NCBI GenBank assembly: GCA_051294375.1
Contig: CM119266.1
Coordinates: 12,005,180-12,069,179 of the forward strand
From: Paraspadella gotoi
Taxonomy: Eukaryota > Chaetognatha
Reading direction: 5' to 3'
DNA length: 64,000 nt
In this document: positions 13,127 through 25,400 of the stretch, in pieces
Numbering within the stretch: the first letter of the stretch is position 1
Layout of the letters: each line of letters begins with the position of its first letter
Notes under the pieces: generated by a model
The model's database searches: none
Told to the model about the DNA's origin: nothing
What the model saw: the letters and a program-made list of their open reading frames with translations, nothing else
Program-made: the position numbers and the translations under genes

Positions 13127-13135
13127 AAAGAGAGG
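13061..13135. repeat. (GA)n microsatellite
   Basis: AG run of about 62 bases plus an imperfect tail. A shorter impure copy lies at about 12823-12871. Confidence 0.95.
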
Positions 13136-13316
13136 ATGTCATCCCCCTCGGCGAGGAGAAGGGGATCGTCTCGGAATAAATCCCAGCTACTTAACAGCGA
13201 ATAAACTCAATGATCTTCCTTTTTTTTCGGGGGGAAGAAACGTCTTTTCTCTTCGTCTTATTACGTTTTTACTTTTTCCTTTACCAAAGAGTCTCTTTAT
13301 TTTTACTTTTTACTGA

Positions 13317-13320
<4 letters not shown>

Positions 13321-13401
<81 letters not shown>
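13321..13401. repeat. (CT)n microsatellite
   Basis: Perfect CT run of 81 bases, about 190 bases from the preceding (GA)n tract. The two face each other as an inverted pair. Confidence 0.97.
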
Positions 13402-13404
<3 letters not shown>

Positions 13405-16087
13405 TGGGCTTTTTACTTATTTTCACTATTTTCTCTATTTTCCCGTTTTTTTTTTTCTTCTTTCCCAAAGTCTCATTCCGGCTCTCATTCCTTTTGATTT
13501 TTTTCTCTCTTTCTGTTTTTTTTTCCTGTTCTCTGTTTTCTTCCCGATGATGTTTCTCAATAGATTCTCGAGCCTTAACCTCCCTCGGCCCCCACCCATT
13601 CACAAAGCTTGGAATTGTTTCCGTCCCAGGGATTTGGTTTTTTTTCCCTTTTGTTTATTTACGAAAAACACAAAAATATACATTTATATTTCGGTTCGAA
13701 TGACGCACGAAAAGTGACGCTAAACGCTCGAAAAATCTTAAGGAGCGACACGAAGCCGTGCGACGTTTATTTCCGCTCAACACATAAACATAAACAAATC
13801 AAAAGGGGATATTTTTTTGGTTCTTTTCTTTTCAGTTCGGTTTCGCTGAAAAAAAACAAAACATTTGTGGACTTTCGTTACGTGAAAGAGAGGAGTATCT
13901 TCCTCCAAGCTCGATGCCCCCGGCCTCTCTTTTCTTGTCTCTCTGTTTCTGAGCGATGGATCGTTGACGATCATTCATTTTCCGCTTCGTTGCTTTTGAA
14001 GATTAAAAGAAATAATTTCTTCTTTACTTTTCTGCTTATTTTTTTACTCGGCAATTTTGAAAGCGTCTTGAAAAAAATAATATCTTTTTTTTTGGGGGGG
14101 GGAGAAATATTTCAATTTTGAGCGAAGGAAATGTGCGTTCCCTGGACTTTTCATCAATTCCATTTCCATATTTCATATTTCTTTTCATTTTTTTTTTTAC
14201 GTTTATTGTTAGTGTTTCAAACTATAGTACGCGCCTTTTTAATATACCCGTCATTTTCCTCAGTTTGCTGTTTGCATGTGTTTTTAAGTGCGCGCGCGAG
14301 TGTGATCTTTCTTTTCACGCTTTTCAAAACCGCAAAGATATTTTTTTAATGAAAATTTTTTTCAACTCGTTTAGTATCTAGATCCAAAGGCGTAAAAAAA
14401 AACTGATCTTTTCGTCTTCAAAATTTGTTTTTATTCTTTTCTGAATTAAATAATTTCTTTTATTTTTTTCTCACACGTCCTCTCATTTCGGATTCTCTAT
14501 TCTCTTTCTGTTTTTACGCTCATTTTTTCGATCTCGTCTTTTGTTTTGAAGCTTTTTTTTCCATGATCCCCCGGAGCGAAAAAATTCATAACCTCGGTTC
14601 GGACGAGCGATTTCTTTTTTTTTTTTCTTAAATGCGTCATTGATGTAAGTTTGCATCTTTTCTATTACAAAGTATCAATAAAATTATAAAATAATGGTTT
14701 CACTTTATTATACTCAAACATTGTTTTCATCCATCGAGGTTAAAATCGCTTCGCAAGCCTTTGAAAAGTAAAAAAAAAAAAAAATTAATTGAATTTTAAT
14801 TTTGCAGCATCGAATAGGAATTTGACTCTTTATGTTTCTTTATTAAACGAAAAGAATCGTAAACGAAAAAATGTTAAAAGCCCTTTTAAAAGAAATAAGC
14901 AAGGATTTCCATACTAAAGCTTATCATTAGTTTTTATTAGTTGTCCTCTTCCGCGAAATTGAATTCATGTCAAACGATAATGACGTTTTAATAATTTTCT
15001 TATTTCTCTACTACGTAAATATAATTCTTTTTGTCGGTGATGTACGACGTTTCGTTAAATCGTAGTGATAGTCTCCATAATTCTGACCTAACAACTGGAA
15101 ATTGGTCCAATAATTTTGAATGGGCCCAACTATGGGGTCATTTTTAAGAGAGGGCGTGATTGAACAGCTTATCGAGTTCTCCAGGTGGGAGGATCGAGAC
15201 TTCACGATTTTCGTGAATCGAGGCTGGAATTCGTCTGAGCCGCTATTCAAAGTGAAAAGTGAATGACCGACCGGAGTCTTCATCGTCGTCGTCGTCATCT
15301 TCTTTTCCTATAATATAGGCTATATAGGCTATATTGACATTGTCTTTGTCGGGATCGTCGTTGTCATCGTCGTTCTAACTAATCTTCGTTTTCGTAGTCG
15401 CCGTTTCATGTTTGGGGGCGATTTTTCCATCCGCGATTTGTGGAAGGAATTAAAAAAAATCATTGTTGCGTAAAAAAAATTCCATGAAGCATCGTCATCG
15501 TCTTCGTTGTCGTCGTCGTCATCGTCTTTGTTGCCCTCGTTTTCGTCCTCCTCGTCTTCTTCTTCTTCTTCGTCGTCGTCGTCCACGCCGCCTTCCATCT
15601 CGTAAAATCATTTGTCAAAAAACAAAAACAAACGTTTTCGAATAAAAGTGAAAGTTGAGAACGAAATTTTACGGAAAATAAACTCGAAAAAAAAAGCGCG
15701 GAGCTTTCGAATTAAAAAAAATTAAAAAAAAAAAATTCTAACCAGGAGGATCGACTTGTTTTTTTTTGTTTCTCTTCTGTTTTTAATTTTGTTTTCTAAG
15801 TTTTTTTTTTTCGAGAAGCGAGCAAGCGAAAAAAAAAGCCCTAAGAATCCGCGGAACCATTAAAAGGCGAATTTTTGTCTCGAAAGGAATGTTTTGGTCC
15901 AGTTTTGAAAAGAGGGAGGACGTTAGTCGCTGTTTCGCCAAAGATTTACTGGTTTGGAGTCGAAATGGCGTCCCTGCCCAATGGAATTGGATTTTAAGAG
16001 CCCAACAAATAAACAACGTTTGTGGCCATTCGGAACGAAAACGAAACTTAACCAAATATCACGTTATGTTGGAAAAAGATTTCTATT

Positions 16088-16255
16088 TTTCTCTCTTTCT
16101 TTCTTTCTTTCTTTCTTTCTTTTCTTTATTTTCTTTCTTTTCTTTCTTTTCTTTCTTTTCTTTCTTTTCTTTCTTTTCTTTCTTTATTTCTTTCTTTCTT
16201 TCTTTCCTTTCTTTTTTTTCTTTATTTCTTTTTTATTTCTTTTCTTTTCTCTTTT
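16088..16255. repeat. (TTTC)n / (TTTCTTTTC)n tract
   Basis: About 170 bases of polypyrimidine built of TTTC and TTTTC units. Confidence 0.9.
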
Positions 16256-17109
16256 CTTATCCAAACCTGTCCCAAAAACCATCAAAAATTTATTTTCTCA
16301 GGCATAACGCCTAGATCAAGAAAGGGGGTTCCTATAAAACCGTTTGATGGCCACGCATAATGCTAAAAATCCCGCAACGAACTCGGAACACAACAGTTCT
16401 TGCGCCGGATCGAAGCCACCCAAAGTCACGCCTTTTCTTTGTGATACGGAATAAATTATATTAAGGAATGAAACGGGTAAGATGCTACGTTGTTGTTGTT
16501 GTCGTCCTCTTCTTCCACAAGGTTACATTACTACCTAATTCGGATTAACTTAATTAACCCATTATGGCTCTGCAACGTTGATCGGAGTATCTTTTAAATA
16601 CTGAGCCTCTGACTCATTTCAAGTTTGGATGCAGAAGTTGGAAAATATAAATCAAAAGTTTGGCCGCTTCTCCCCCACCCGACAAAAAAATCTTTCTCGT
16701 TTTCCTGAGCGCATAACCATAAGGAGATGATTTATTTCCGAGTTGGGCCGTTTTTTTTTGTTGTTTTTTTCCCCCGATGCGTATTTTTATTTTTTAATTA
16801 TTATTTCCCCTTAATCGTAACAAATTCAGGAAAGATTGAGGAGTGGATGAGGAGAAAGATATAAAAAAATGGAGTTGGTGTTTACGTCTTGGCATATAAC
16901 TGCCATAATCTAAATAACGCTATACTTTATCGTAAAACTAGAAAGAGAAAAATTTACTAAAATTAAAAAGTGTATTGAAAACAAACATCTAAAGAACATA
17001 AACATACGAACTTTTCGTTCAAAGCTGCAGTCAAAAAAAAAAAATTGCCTGAGAGTGAATGACCCCCGGGGAACGCGAAAGTAATACAATCCAGCGAAGA
17101 TAATGGCCG

Positions 17110-17113
<4 letters not shown>

Positions 17114-17141
<28 letters not shown>
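17114..17141. repeat. (CT)n microsatellite
   Basis: Perfect CT run of about 28 bases. Confidence 0.9.
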
Positions 17142-17144
<3 letters not shown>

Positions 17145-18555
17145 ACATTGGTTAATAACTCGAAAGATGATTGACGAACTCGATTGCTTTTTTTTTCACT
17201 CCGATCCGCGAGGGAGACGACGACGTCGCGTCGCAATAACTTATTCTTTCTTTCCCGTCGTAATCTTCGATTTTTTGAAATCGTTCACATCTGTCAGATC
17301 ACCCGATACTACAGGGTTCACTTTTTTTTTTAAATCCTCCTCAGAAAATTTGCATCAATTATCGCGCAGCGTCGGATCGCGATTCAATTATTCTTTCTTT
17401 CTTTTTTTTTCATCATCGCTTCAACTCGAATCGACTCGATTGTAAAATTCCTTTCCTATTTTTTTTTTAGTTTTGTTTTTAATTTTTTTTTTAATACAAA
17501 AATTAAGTTTTTCGCGCGTTACGCTAAAAATCGATGACCCGACGGCGACGCTAACGGCTTCCAGATCCGACGCTTTTCCGCGATTTCCTCTGTTTTTCTT
17601 CTTTGTTTTATTTTGTTGTTTTTTTATTTCTAACCCCGAAACAGAGAACAGAGAGTCTTTTGTTGAATCAATCAATTTTTTTTTCCAAAATATTTTTCTT
17701 TCTCGAAAAATACATACGTACCATTCTCGGAGATTTATTTTTAGAAAAAATAAATATAAATATCAGAAAATTGAATGGAGAAGGGGGGGCGTTGGAATTC
17801 CTTATTTAGGTTTTTTGATTGAAAAGATGAGGGTATTTTTCATAACCTAAGGGTTTTTTTTTTGGAACAAAGAATATTTAAATTTTCTAAGCGATAGGCC
17901 CATCGGAAGGGGGACAGATGCTTTCTAAAAAGTTCTCTTCAATCAAAAGCAAGGAAATGTTGGAGTCATTAAGTCCATTGTAAAATGTCGTCATTCAAAG
18001 ATTAAAAACGGAATGTCACGAAAAACTGTCGCGCATGCAATGAATTTGAAATGACAATGTTTTGAGATTCTAGCTCAAGACCCGGCTCAAAATAGATTAA
18101 AAGCTCATGCTCTATTATTCACGGTGAATATATTATATCTTCAATGAATTAAAGAATGAATCCTGATTTGGAAACGAAACCCCCCAGCGATGAACTTCGA
18201 CTCTGCAGCCAGAATGTCGGAAGCAGATCTTTTTTTTTTTTTTTTTACGCGTGAGAATAACAAGGATCCTCTCGCGGCCGGATCTCCGCGCCATCTCTGT
18301 AAACTATGCGAAGAATATACGAGAGATATCGATTCGTTTCAACGTAAACAATCCAACTCATTCATAGCTTCTTTTCGAAATTATTGAATGTGACAGAGCA
18401 AACAAAACAATTTTTTTTTATTCGAGAAAATAAATTTTCTCGTTCTGTCTTTCTTCATCTACTTCTTTTTTTTTCTATTAATGTATTTACCATCGAGGTT
18501 TTTCTTTTTATTCCTCTCTATCCTTTTCTCTCTCTTGCTTTTTCGCTTTTTCTTC

Positions 18556-18562
18556 TCTATCT

Positions 18563-18610
<48 letters not shown>

Positions 18611-18715
18611 TTTTCATTCCCTCCTTTTTCTTTTTTCTTTCCTTTCTTTCTTTCTATCTTTCTTTTTTTCTTTTCTCTTTCTTTCTTTCCTTACTTTCTA
18701 TCTTTCTTTCCTCTC
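18556..18715. repeat. (TTTC)n tract
   Basis: TTTC tetranucleotide array, perfect in its first 50 or so bases and degenerate afterwards. Confidence 0.9.
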
Positions 18716-18973
18716 TCCCACTCCCTCTCATTCTCGAAAACGAATCTTAACCCAATCGAATTTTCGTTCCATTTTTTCTTGTTTATCTCACTCGGGAATC
18801 GAGAGGCAGTGAACGAAATTTCGTCCTAAATGATTTTTATCATTTCACTTTTCTCTCCTTTACTTTTTCTTCGTTTCATTTTATATAATTTTGCTTTAGT
18901 TCCCCCCTGCATTTAATTTTATCATAACTTAAATCATATTTCGTTTTTATTTTCTCTCTTCCTTCATTTTCAG

Positions 18974-19233
18974 TCGTTGGCCTTCATCGTCGACATCGTC
19001 GTAGTCAACTCGCCCTCAACGTCGTCGTCATCGTGGTCGTCCTCGTCGTCGTCGCCAGTGAGAAATATGTTTCTTCTCTCGACGAAAGTGGTTCACCTCG
19101 ACGACGCGGGGCGGCGCTGAGACGTCGAGACGAGATAAGCGGACCCCTGGCGCCGCGCGGACCCCTGGCGATCGAAACGCGGTTCAATGCAGAAAACGCG
19201 ATCGAAATTTTTGAAAAACGAAAACAAAAGTGA
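18974..19233 (+). CDS. probable last exon of a single-pass membrane protein
   Basis: The acceptor cattttcag ends at 18973 behind a long pyrimidine-rich stretch. The frame entered in phase 1 runs to a TGA at 19231-19233. It encodes a short Arg/His-rich lead, a hydrophobic segment of about 20 residues (LNVVVIVVVLVVVA), then an 55-residue polar tail with SSLDESGS, RRRDEISGP and a basic end (EKRKQK). This order is what the end of a type I membrane protein looks like. The membrane segment comes largely from GTC-repeat codons, so a trinucleotide repeat read by chance is the main alternative. AATAAA-type signals lie at about 19415-19440. Upstream exons and family are unknown. Confidence 0.45.
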
Positions 19234-19444
19234 AAAGATCAAACAGAGGAGTAAATGAGAAAGAAAAAAAAACCAGATCAAAAATTACGAAAAAGAAACT
19301 TTTTGGACTTTGATATAAACTCAAAAGCTGGGAAATGTTTTCAGCGAGAAACTGGGATTCCATGACACGTTTTTAATTTTTATAGCGTTAAACAAAATTT
19401 CAAAGATATCTTGAAATAAAAAAAAATAAAAAAAATAAAAACAA

Positions 19445-22400
19445 ATGACTTATTCGGATTCAAAGATGAAGATCGATTCCACCCAACACTCAGTCGACGT
19501 CGACGCCACAAAACTCGATCGAGATCGACGAAAATTCCCGACTCCTTCGCGCCGACGGCGTCCATCCTTCCAACCCTCCGCACAAATCCTCCAACACCCT
19601 GGACGATCCGCTCGACCATCCTTCCTTTCCTGTCCCTCGCGTCGCCTCGGACAATCCCTTCAGATCCCCTCCCCCTCCCTCCGACAGTTCCTCGACCAAC
19701 TTAGAAACTCTCGACGGCTTCGAGTCGAATCCCAGCGACGCCAATGGCCCCACCTCGCGCTTAAAGACGCTCGTCAAACTTTCCTCGCGGCTCCCTCGCG
19801 TCCTCGCGGAGCTCCGACGCTACGTCGCCTGCTGTGGCTTTCGTTGGCGCTCGTGACGCTCGTCGGAAGCGGCGCCGGCGAGAGCATTTCGGAGCCGTTT
19901 TCGGAGGCTGCGGAATCGAGCGGTAAGATCGTCGTCTTCGTCTTTTATTTATTCTTCGTTATCGTCTTTCTCTTAATTCTCTTTCGACATAATCTTAAAA
20001 ATTTGGTTACCCTCTAATCAAATTTTTGTTCTGTTGAGTCTTCTGTTCGAATTTGTTTTCTCGTTCGTTGGAGCGAAAATGTTTTGCTTTTTAATCCGTC
20101 CCTTGTTTTTTTAAGGAACGTAAATATTAACGGGCTGCCTCCCTCGCTTTAGCCAATTTTAAAATCGAGCGGAGTATGATGATTTTTTGACATATCCAAT
20201 ATTCTTAGGCACGTTTTTTGACGTTTAGGTTTTTTTTTAGAAAGGTTAGAAGAGATAATACCTGCATTTTAGTGCATTTAGATTTTCCTTGATTAAGAAT
20301 GTAATTTTAAATTTGTCATCATAGTACCTTAATTTTTCGATCGTCGATCCTGACACTCCCCAATCTTAGCACCACATAAGTTTGTCCACTAAGCTACGAC
20401 GGCTGCAATAGAGACTCCATCTGCCGTCGGAGGATTATTTACTCCTTTGCACAACTATTGTTTCTTTTGACGGAAGAGGCGGAAGCGAAATAAAAGAAGC
20501 TTAAAAACTGGGTCAGATTCGCCCGAGGAGGCGAGAGAGGAAAGGGGGTAAGGAATTTTGGCGATGGAGGGTAAGTAGGGTTTTTGGGAGGCTGAGAAAG
20601 TTTCTTCTGGCAAAATGGTTTATATCCTTGTGGACGGAATGTATCGAGATTAGGTGATGGAGAATGTAAATAAAAACGTTTGAGGGGTGATATAACGAGG
20701 CTTTTGTCTTTAAATTTACATAAATGCTTATATACGCGTTGTAACGGTTCTTATGGTTGTTTATTGTCACTTTTTTGAGAATTACAAATAAAATAAAAAA
20801 CGTATAATAGAGATATTCAATATTTTGGCGCGAAAACGAAAATATTTTCAAGTTAGAAGGGAAGGAAAACACTACTTCGAAGACAAACGATATTCTTCGA
20901 AAGTGAAATTTTGTTTTTAAACTTGTGATAGTTGAAGCGTCAAGGAAATCGTCGGGGGCGATAGGCTTATTTTTTGACGACCCGATTGGCGCGAAATCGA
21001 GACTCCCGTGCCAAAGAAGGAAAGGCGAATTTCTTGGCCAGATTATCGGCGGCCAAAATCACTTGGAAGGTCTCGTCCTATCTTAGATCTTCCCTTTTCG
21101 AAAGAAGAATTTTTCGTTAAACAAAGCCCTCAATCCAACGGCTATGCTGAAGTTTTAATTCTATCTTTAATGCTAAAACAGTAATAATAAATAATAAATC
21201 ACTTAAAATTAAATGGCCATATCTATTATCTAACTCGTTGAATTTGCTTGAAACGAAATTTGATTAATAAGTCTGATTTATGCAAAATTTAACAATTTAT
21301 TCGTTGCAACAAGAAAAAACATAAAATATCACGATATACCATTTAGGGGAGATCAATTGTAAATTTTCCCAATATATATTTCATCCTTGTTCGCAAGGAG
21401 ATGGTAATTTTGTCTCCACTTTCACGCGCGAAGAAAAAATAATGACTATCACCATTCAAATTCCTTTAGTGATAGACCCTTAAGCTTATGATATCATTTT
21501 TATCACTGGGTCCCCTTAATCTAACGCAGGAACCCGAAACCGCGAGATTGAGAATCGAAGAAAAAAAGAAGAAGAAAAAAAAAAAGAAGAAGAAAAAAAA
21601 AACTTAGACATTCCACACTTGGTCGTCAATTTATTTATTCCTTGATTCAACATTTTTTTAACCTTGCTTCTTCATTTTCTTTCTGTCTGTCTCGTTCTTT
21701 TTCTTCGTTTTTATCTTTCTCTCTCTATGCACGACATTTGGGACCTTTTTAATACTTCCAGCCTCGGAGAGATATGTGTAGATAGGTGGTTGCTTACGGC
21801 CCAAAATATGTCGATTATGACTAAATTGTAATGAGTTTGGATTGCGTAGTATTTCTTCTTTATAATTTTAATTATGAAAAAAAAAGGAGGCTATAAGTAT
21901 AACAAAGGGGCTACAAAAGCGGGCTTTTACTAGTACTACTAGTGAAAACAGAACGGAGAGAAAGATATAAAATGAAAAAAGAAGAATCGTTGAAAAATTT
22001 GGTTTTACGAAAAAAAAAAATCAACGGTCGACTTCAATAAAAATTCTTGGCCTAAAACCCTAAGAAAATAAAGAAAAAGTTTAAAAAGAGAAAAAAGCCG
22101 CGGAATGCGGCGCGAATGATTGGACGTCGAACAATCAAACTAATACGGAAAAATATGTAACCCAATTATATAATATTAATTTTTGACCAACTCTAATCTA
22201 TATATCTCATAGTCAGGGTTGTCTCAATACTTTGAGACTAACCGTTTTCAATAGCATAAATGTCCTGTTAACAACCAATTTGCTCGAGGAAAAAACTACT
22301 GAAAGGAGTAGTAATCAACGGATTCTCGACAGTATTTTTAAAAAATAAGTAAATTAAAGAAAAATAAAAAATACACGAGACAAAACTTAGTCCTTTGCAA

Positions 22401-25400
22401 ATGTACCTACTAGCTATATACTGTTAAAATATTTTATTTTTACTTCCGTTCTTGACGCTGAAAATAGATATATATAATTAATAGATAATGTTTAATGTTT
22501 TTCCCTATAAACCAAGGTATAAACTATGTTAAAAATATCTTAAATCAACGCCCTCAAATAAACCTTTCAGCTAGCGAAGTAAAAAAATACTTTAAATATT
22601 GTTTCGGGTTGAAACATCTGTTAGTCTAAAATTTTCAACTAACTCTTTTCTCATCTTGGATTTCTTATCCAAAAAAAAAAAATATTAAGGTTGAATATAG
22701 ATGGCGCGGCGACGAATTTAAGAAGATCTTTTGTTTTTCCAAGGATGTATAAAAATTTACCTAGAGTTTGACTATTTTTCTTGAGGTTTTTAAAATTCCG
22801 AATTTTTAACCGTCTCAGGAAAACGAGAGAGAAAAAAAATACTGTTTTCAAAAGTCGATAGAAAAAAGGGGAGAAAAAAATGGGGGGGACGGGGGACTGG
22901 GAGGAAGGGGGAAAAAATGAAAACGTGAAAGAGTAAATGCCTCGAGTCAAATTCTCCAAACGGGGGAACTCGCACGTCATCCTCGCCCTTTCCGTGTGTG
23001 AGAATATTTGAAAAAAGTGGTTTTCTTTAACTTTTAATCGTTTCATGTATGTTTTAAAGTTTTTACGTTTGAATCTAATTTTATAAATTTTTTGTGATTG
23101 TGGTCTTAGTGATTGCTTACATTAAAGCGCCACTCAGACACCAAATAAAAAGGAAAAACGGTGATAGAGCAACTCAGAAGTGATTTAAAGCGACCTAGTT
23201 TTATTAAAAACAAAAAAAAGCGTAAAAGATAGAAAGGTTCGAGAGTAGAAAAGTCATGTCGAAAGAACAAAAAGAGTTTCCTTTGCCAAAACAAACGCGA
23301 AACCGTGAAAAGAGACCAGAGTTAATTCTCGTCATTATTACGTCGGCGCCACCGCCGAAGCCCTCGAGGACGGTGTCCGGCTATGTGTTATCAACAAGTG
23401 AAATAGGAGAATAATGGCGTCTGTTCTTAGGCTTGAGGAATAATTTATATAAATATTCAGATTTACTAATTATTTTTTTTAAATGTTCTACGATTTTTCT
23501 TTTTGAAATATTTTAAACGTCTTGAAATTAAACTTTTATATCGTCAATAATCATTAATAAATAAAACGAAAAATTCATACTTTTATTTTCAATTTCTTTA
23601 TTTCTTACAGCTCTGACCCTTCAACGAAAGACTCGGTCGTCGGACGAAAACAGCAAAGACGATTTCTCCTGGACTTTGAAACGAACCCCCTCCAACGCTG
23701 TCCCTCCAATCGCCGCTGACCAATCACAACCGGAGATCCCCCGGCTCGCCCAATCACCTTCGAGAGCGAGGCGCGGTTTGCACCGAAACACTCGACTGAT
23801 GTCGCCGATGCGAACGTCTCCCTTCGGATTTCCGCGACGAAAAGAGGGAAAGACGGTGACGGACTTTTTGGTCAACAAGAAGCTGCAGCTGGAAAAGTCG
23901 CCCACGGGTGAGAGACTTAAAGACTTAAAGTTTAAAATTATTCATTAATATTTATAAACACGAAAAAAATCAAACAATTTTAAACCAAAATGAAAATTAT
24001 ATTGTAATAATTGTTGTAGCGTTCTAAATTACAAAAAGAAATGGCAACAAAAGTGCGTTCAAAACATAATATCCGTGCGTTTTTGGTTTTGATGAAAGTC
24101 AGTTTTGATCTCGATTGCTCCTTTGTTCGGCTCCATTGCCTCTTTGGTCCTCTAGTCCTCAGGCAGGCTCCACACCTTCGATCTCTGGTGATTCTTCTTC
24201 TTCGGCGACTTCCTCTGGAGCCTCATCTTCTTCAACTGGTTCCTCTACATCTTCCGTTGCGATTTCCTCTGTATCGACTTCTGAAGCGACATCCTCCGTA
24301 GATGCCCCCCGAAGGCCATCGCAATAATCGTCCTTTCCATGGGCAGTCCATGGCGTGAATTGGGCCTCTTCATCTTTAAAGTTGAAATAAGAATAAACTG
24401 TATTGTGAGCACCATCGACCTCTCCAAATCTCTAAACTTTGTTCTTAATTTCCATAACATTTTTTCAAAATTTTTAGCGTCAATCGTCTTCAACTCACCG
24501 TCCGTTATTATCATTTCTCCGTTTTCATGAACGCAAAAGCACCCAGTTCCAACACACTAAAAAAGAAAAGAAAATCTTTTTTATTTCTAAAAATAAACCT
24601 GCTATATATTATAAATACTGCCGCTTACTTTATACGATTTGTAGTGACCGCCCTCCAGCTCGCAACGAAACGATAAGCCGACCATGCCCGTGCGCTGAAA
24701 CTTTTCCTAATGGTAAAATAGCAAACAAATAATGTTTATTAACTAAGAAAATGTGTTAAAATACACATAACCGTGGCATTTTTTGGGTCGCAATATTCAG
24801 TATTATTCGTTGATATAGACTAATATTAAACGTACAATCAAAATTCGAATCAATTGCGATCAACGCCATTTTACCATTTCTCTGGCGCAAAGGCATCTAT
24901 TTTCGTCTTGCTGGTTTCTGTTGAACTTGTACTCCTCGATTTTTTCGCCGGCGCAGTTGGTGCAATAACATTCGCTTCCGCTGCACTGATACAGGTCATA
25001 GTGACCCTCGTCGTTGCATCTGAAATTAAAGGAGTTTGTTTGCAAACGACTGAATGCATCAAAAAGGAAAAAAAATAGAAATCGCGGGTTATATTCGCCT
25101 GGTTATAATTAAGACTAAGCCAGAAAAGTCACTGTTAAAAAAACCGGCACCAACGTCCTTAACGCTCTGCGTACTTCACCTGGGAAGCTCCTCTCCCAAA
25201 AGAAGATCCCGCGACTCCATCTCTTCTTTCTTTTCTGCGCAAGTTTGATCAAAGACGAACGGCTCGTCGTCGTCCTCGTTTATTGTTAAGCTGCGTGCAA
25301 AATCAGCGAAAGGCATTAAATATAACAATATAGAATAACAATATAACACTTTATAATGAAAGCAATACTACTGTTAAAAATATTTGCGAAAAAGATTGGC

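Larger units (their letters stand above)
7840..18973. other. long non-coding stretch dominated by simple repeats
   Basis: About 11 kb of AT-rich sequence with T- and A-runs, (GA)n, (CT)n and (TTTC)n arrays, and a polypurine belt at about 9170-9320. Most open frames here are translations of these repeats. GC-richer patches at about 9940-10160 and 17510-17600 are open but lack convincing splice sites. I see no recognisable gene. Confidence 0.6.

Noticed and set aside
15329-15598. Minus-strand Asp/Glu-rich open frame
   Set aside because: Built from GAC/GAA trinucleotide runs; no convincing acceptor or donor and no non-repetitive domain.
17500-17600. GC-richer patch open on both strands (for example VTLKIDDPTATLTASRS on the plus strand)
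   Set aside because: Coding-like codons occur on both strands, and no splice sites at both ends could be found on either.
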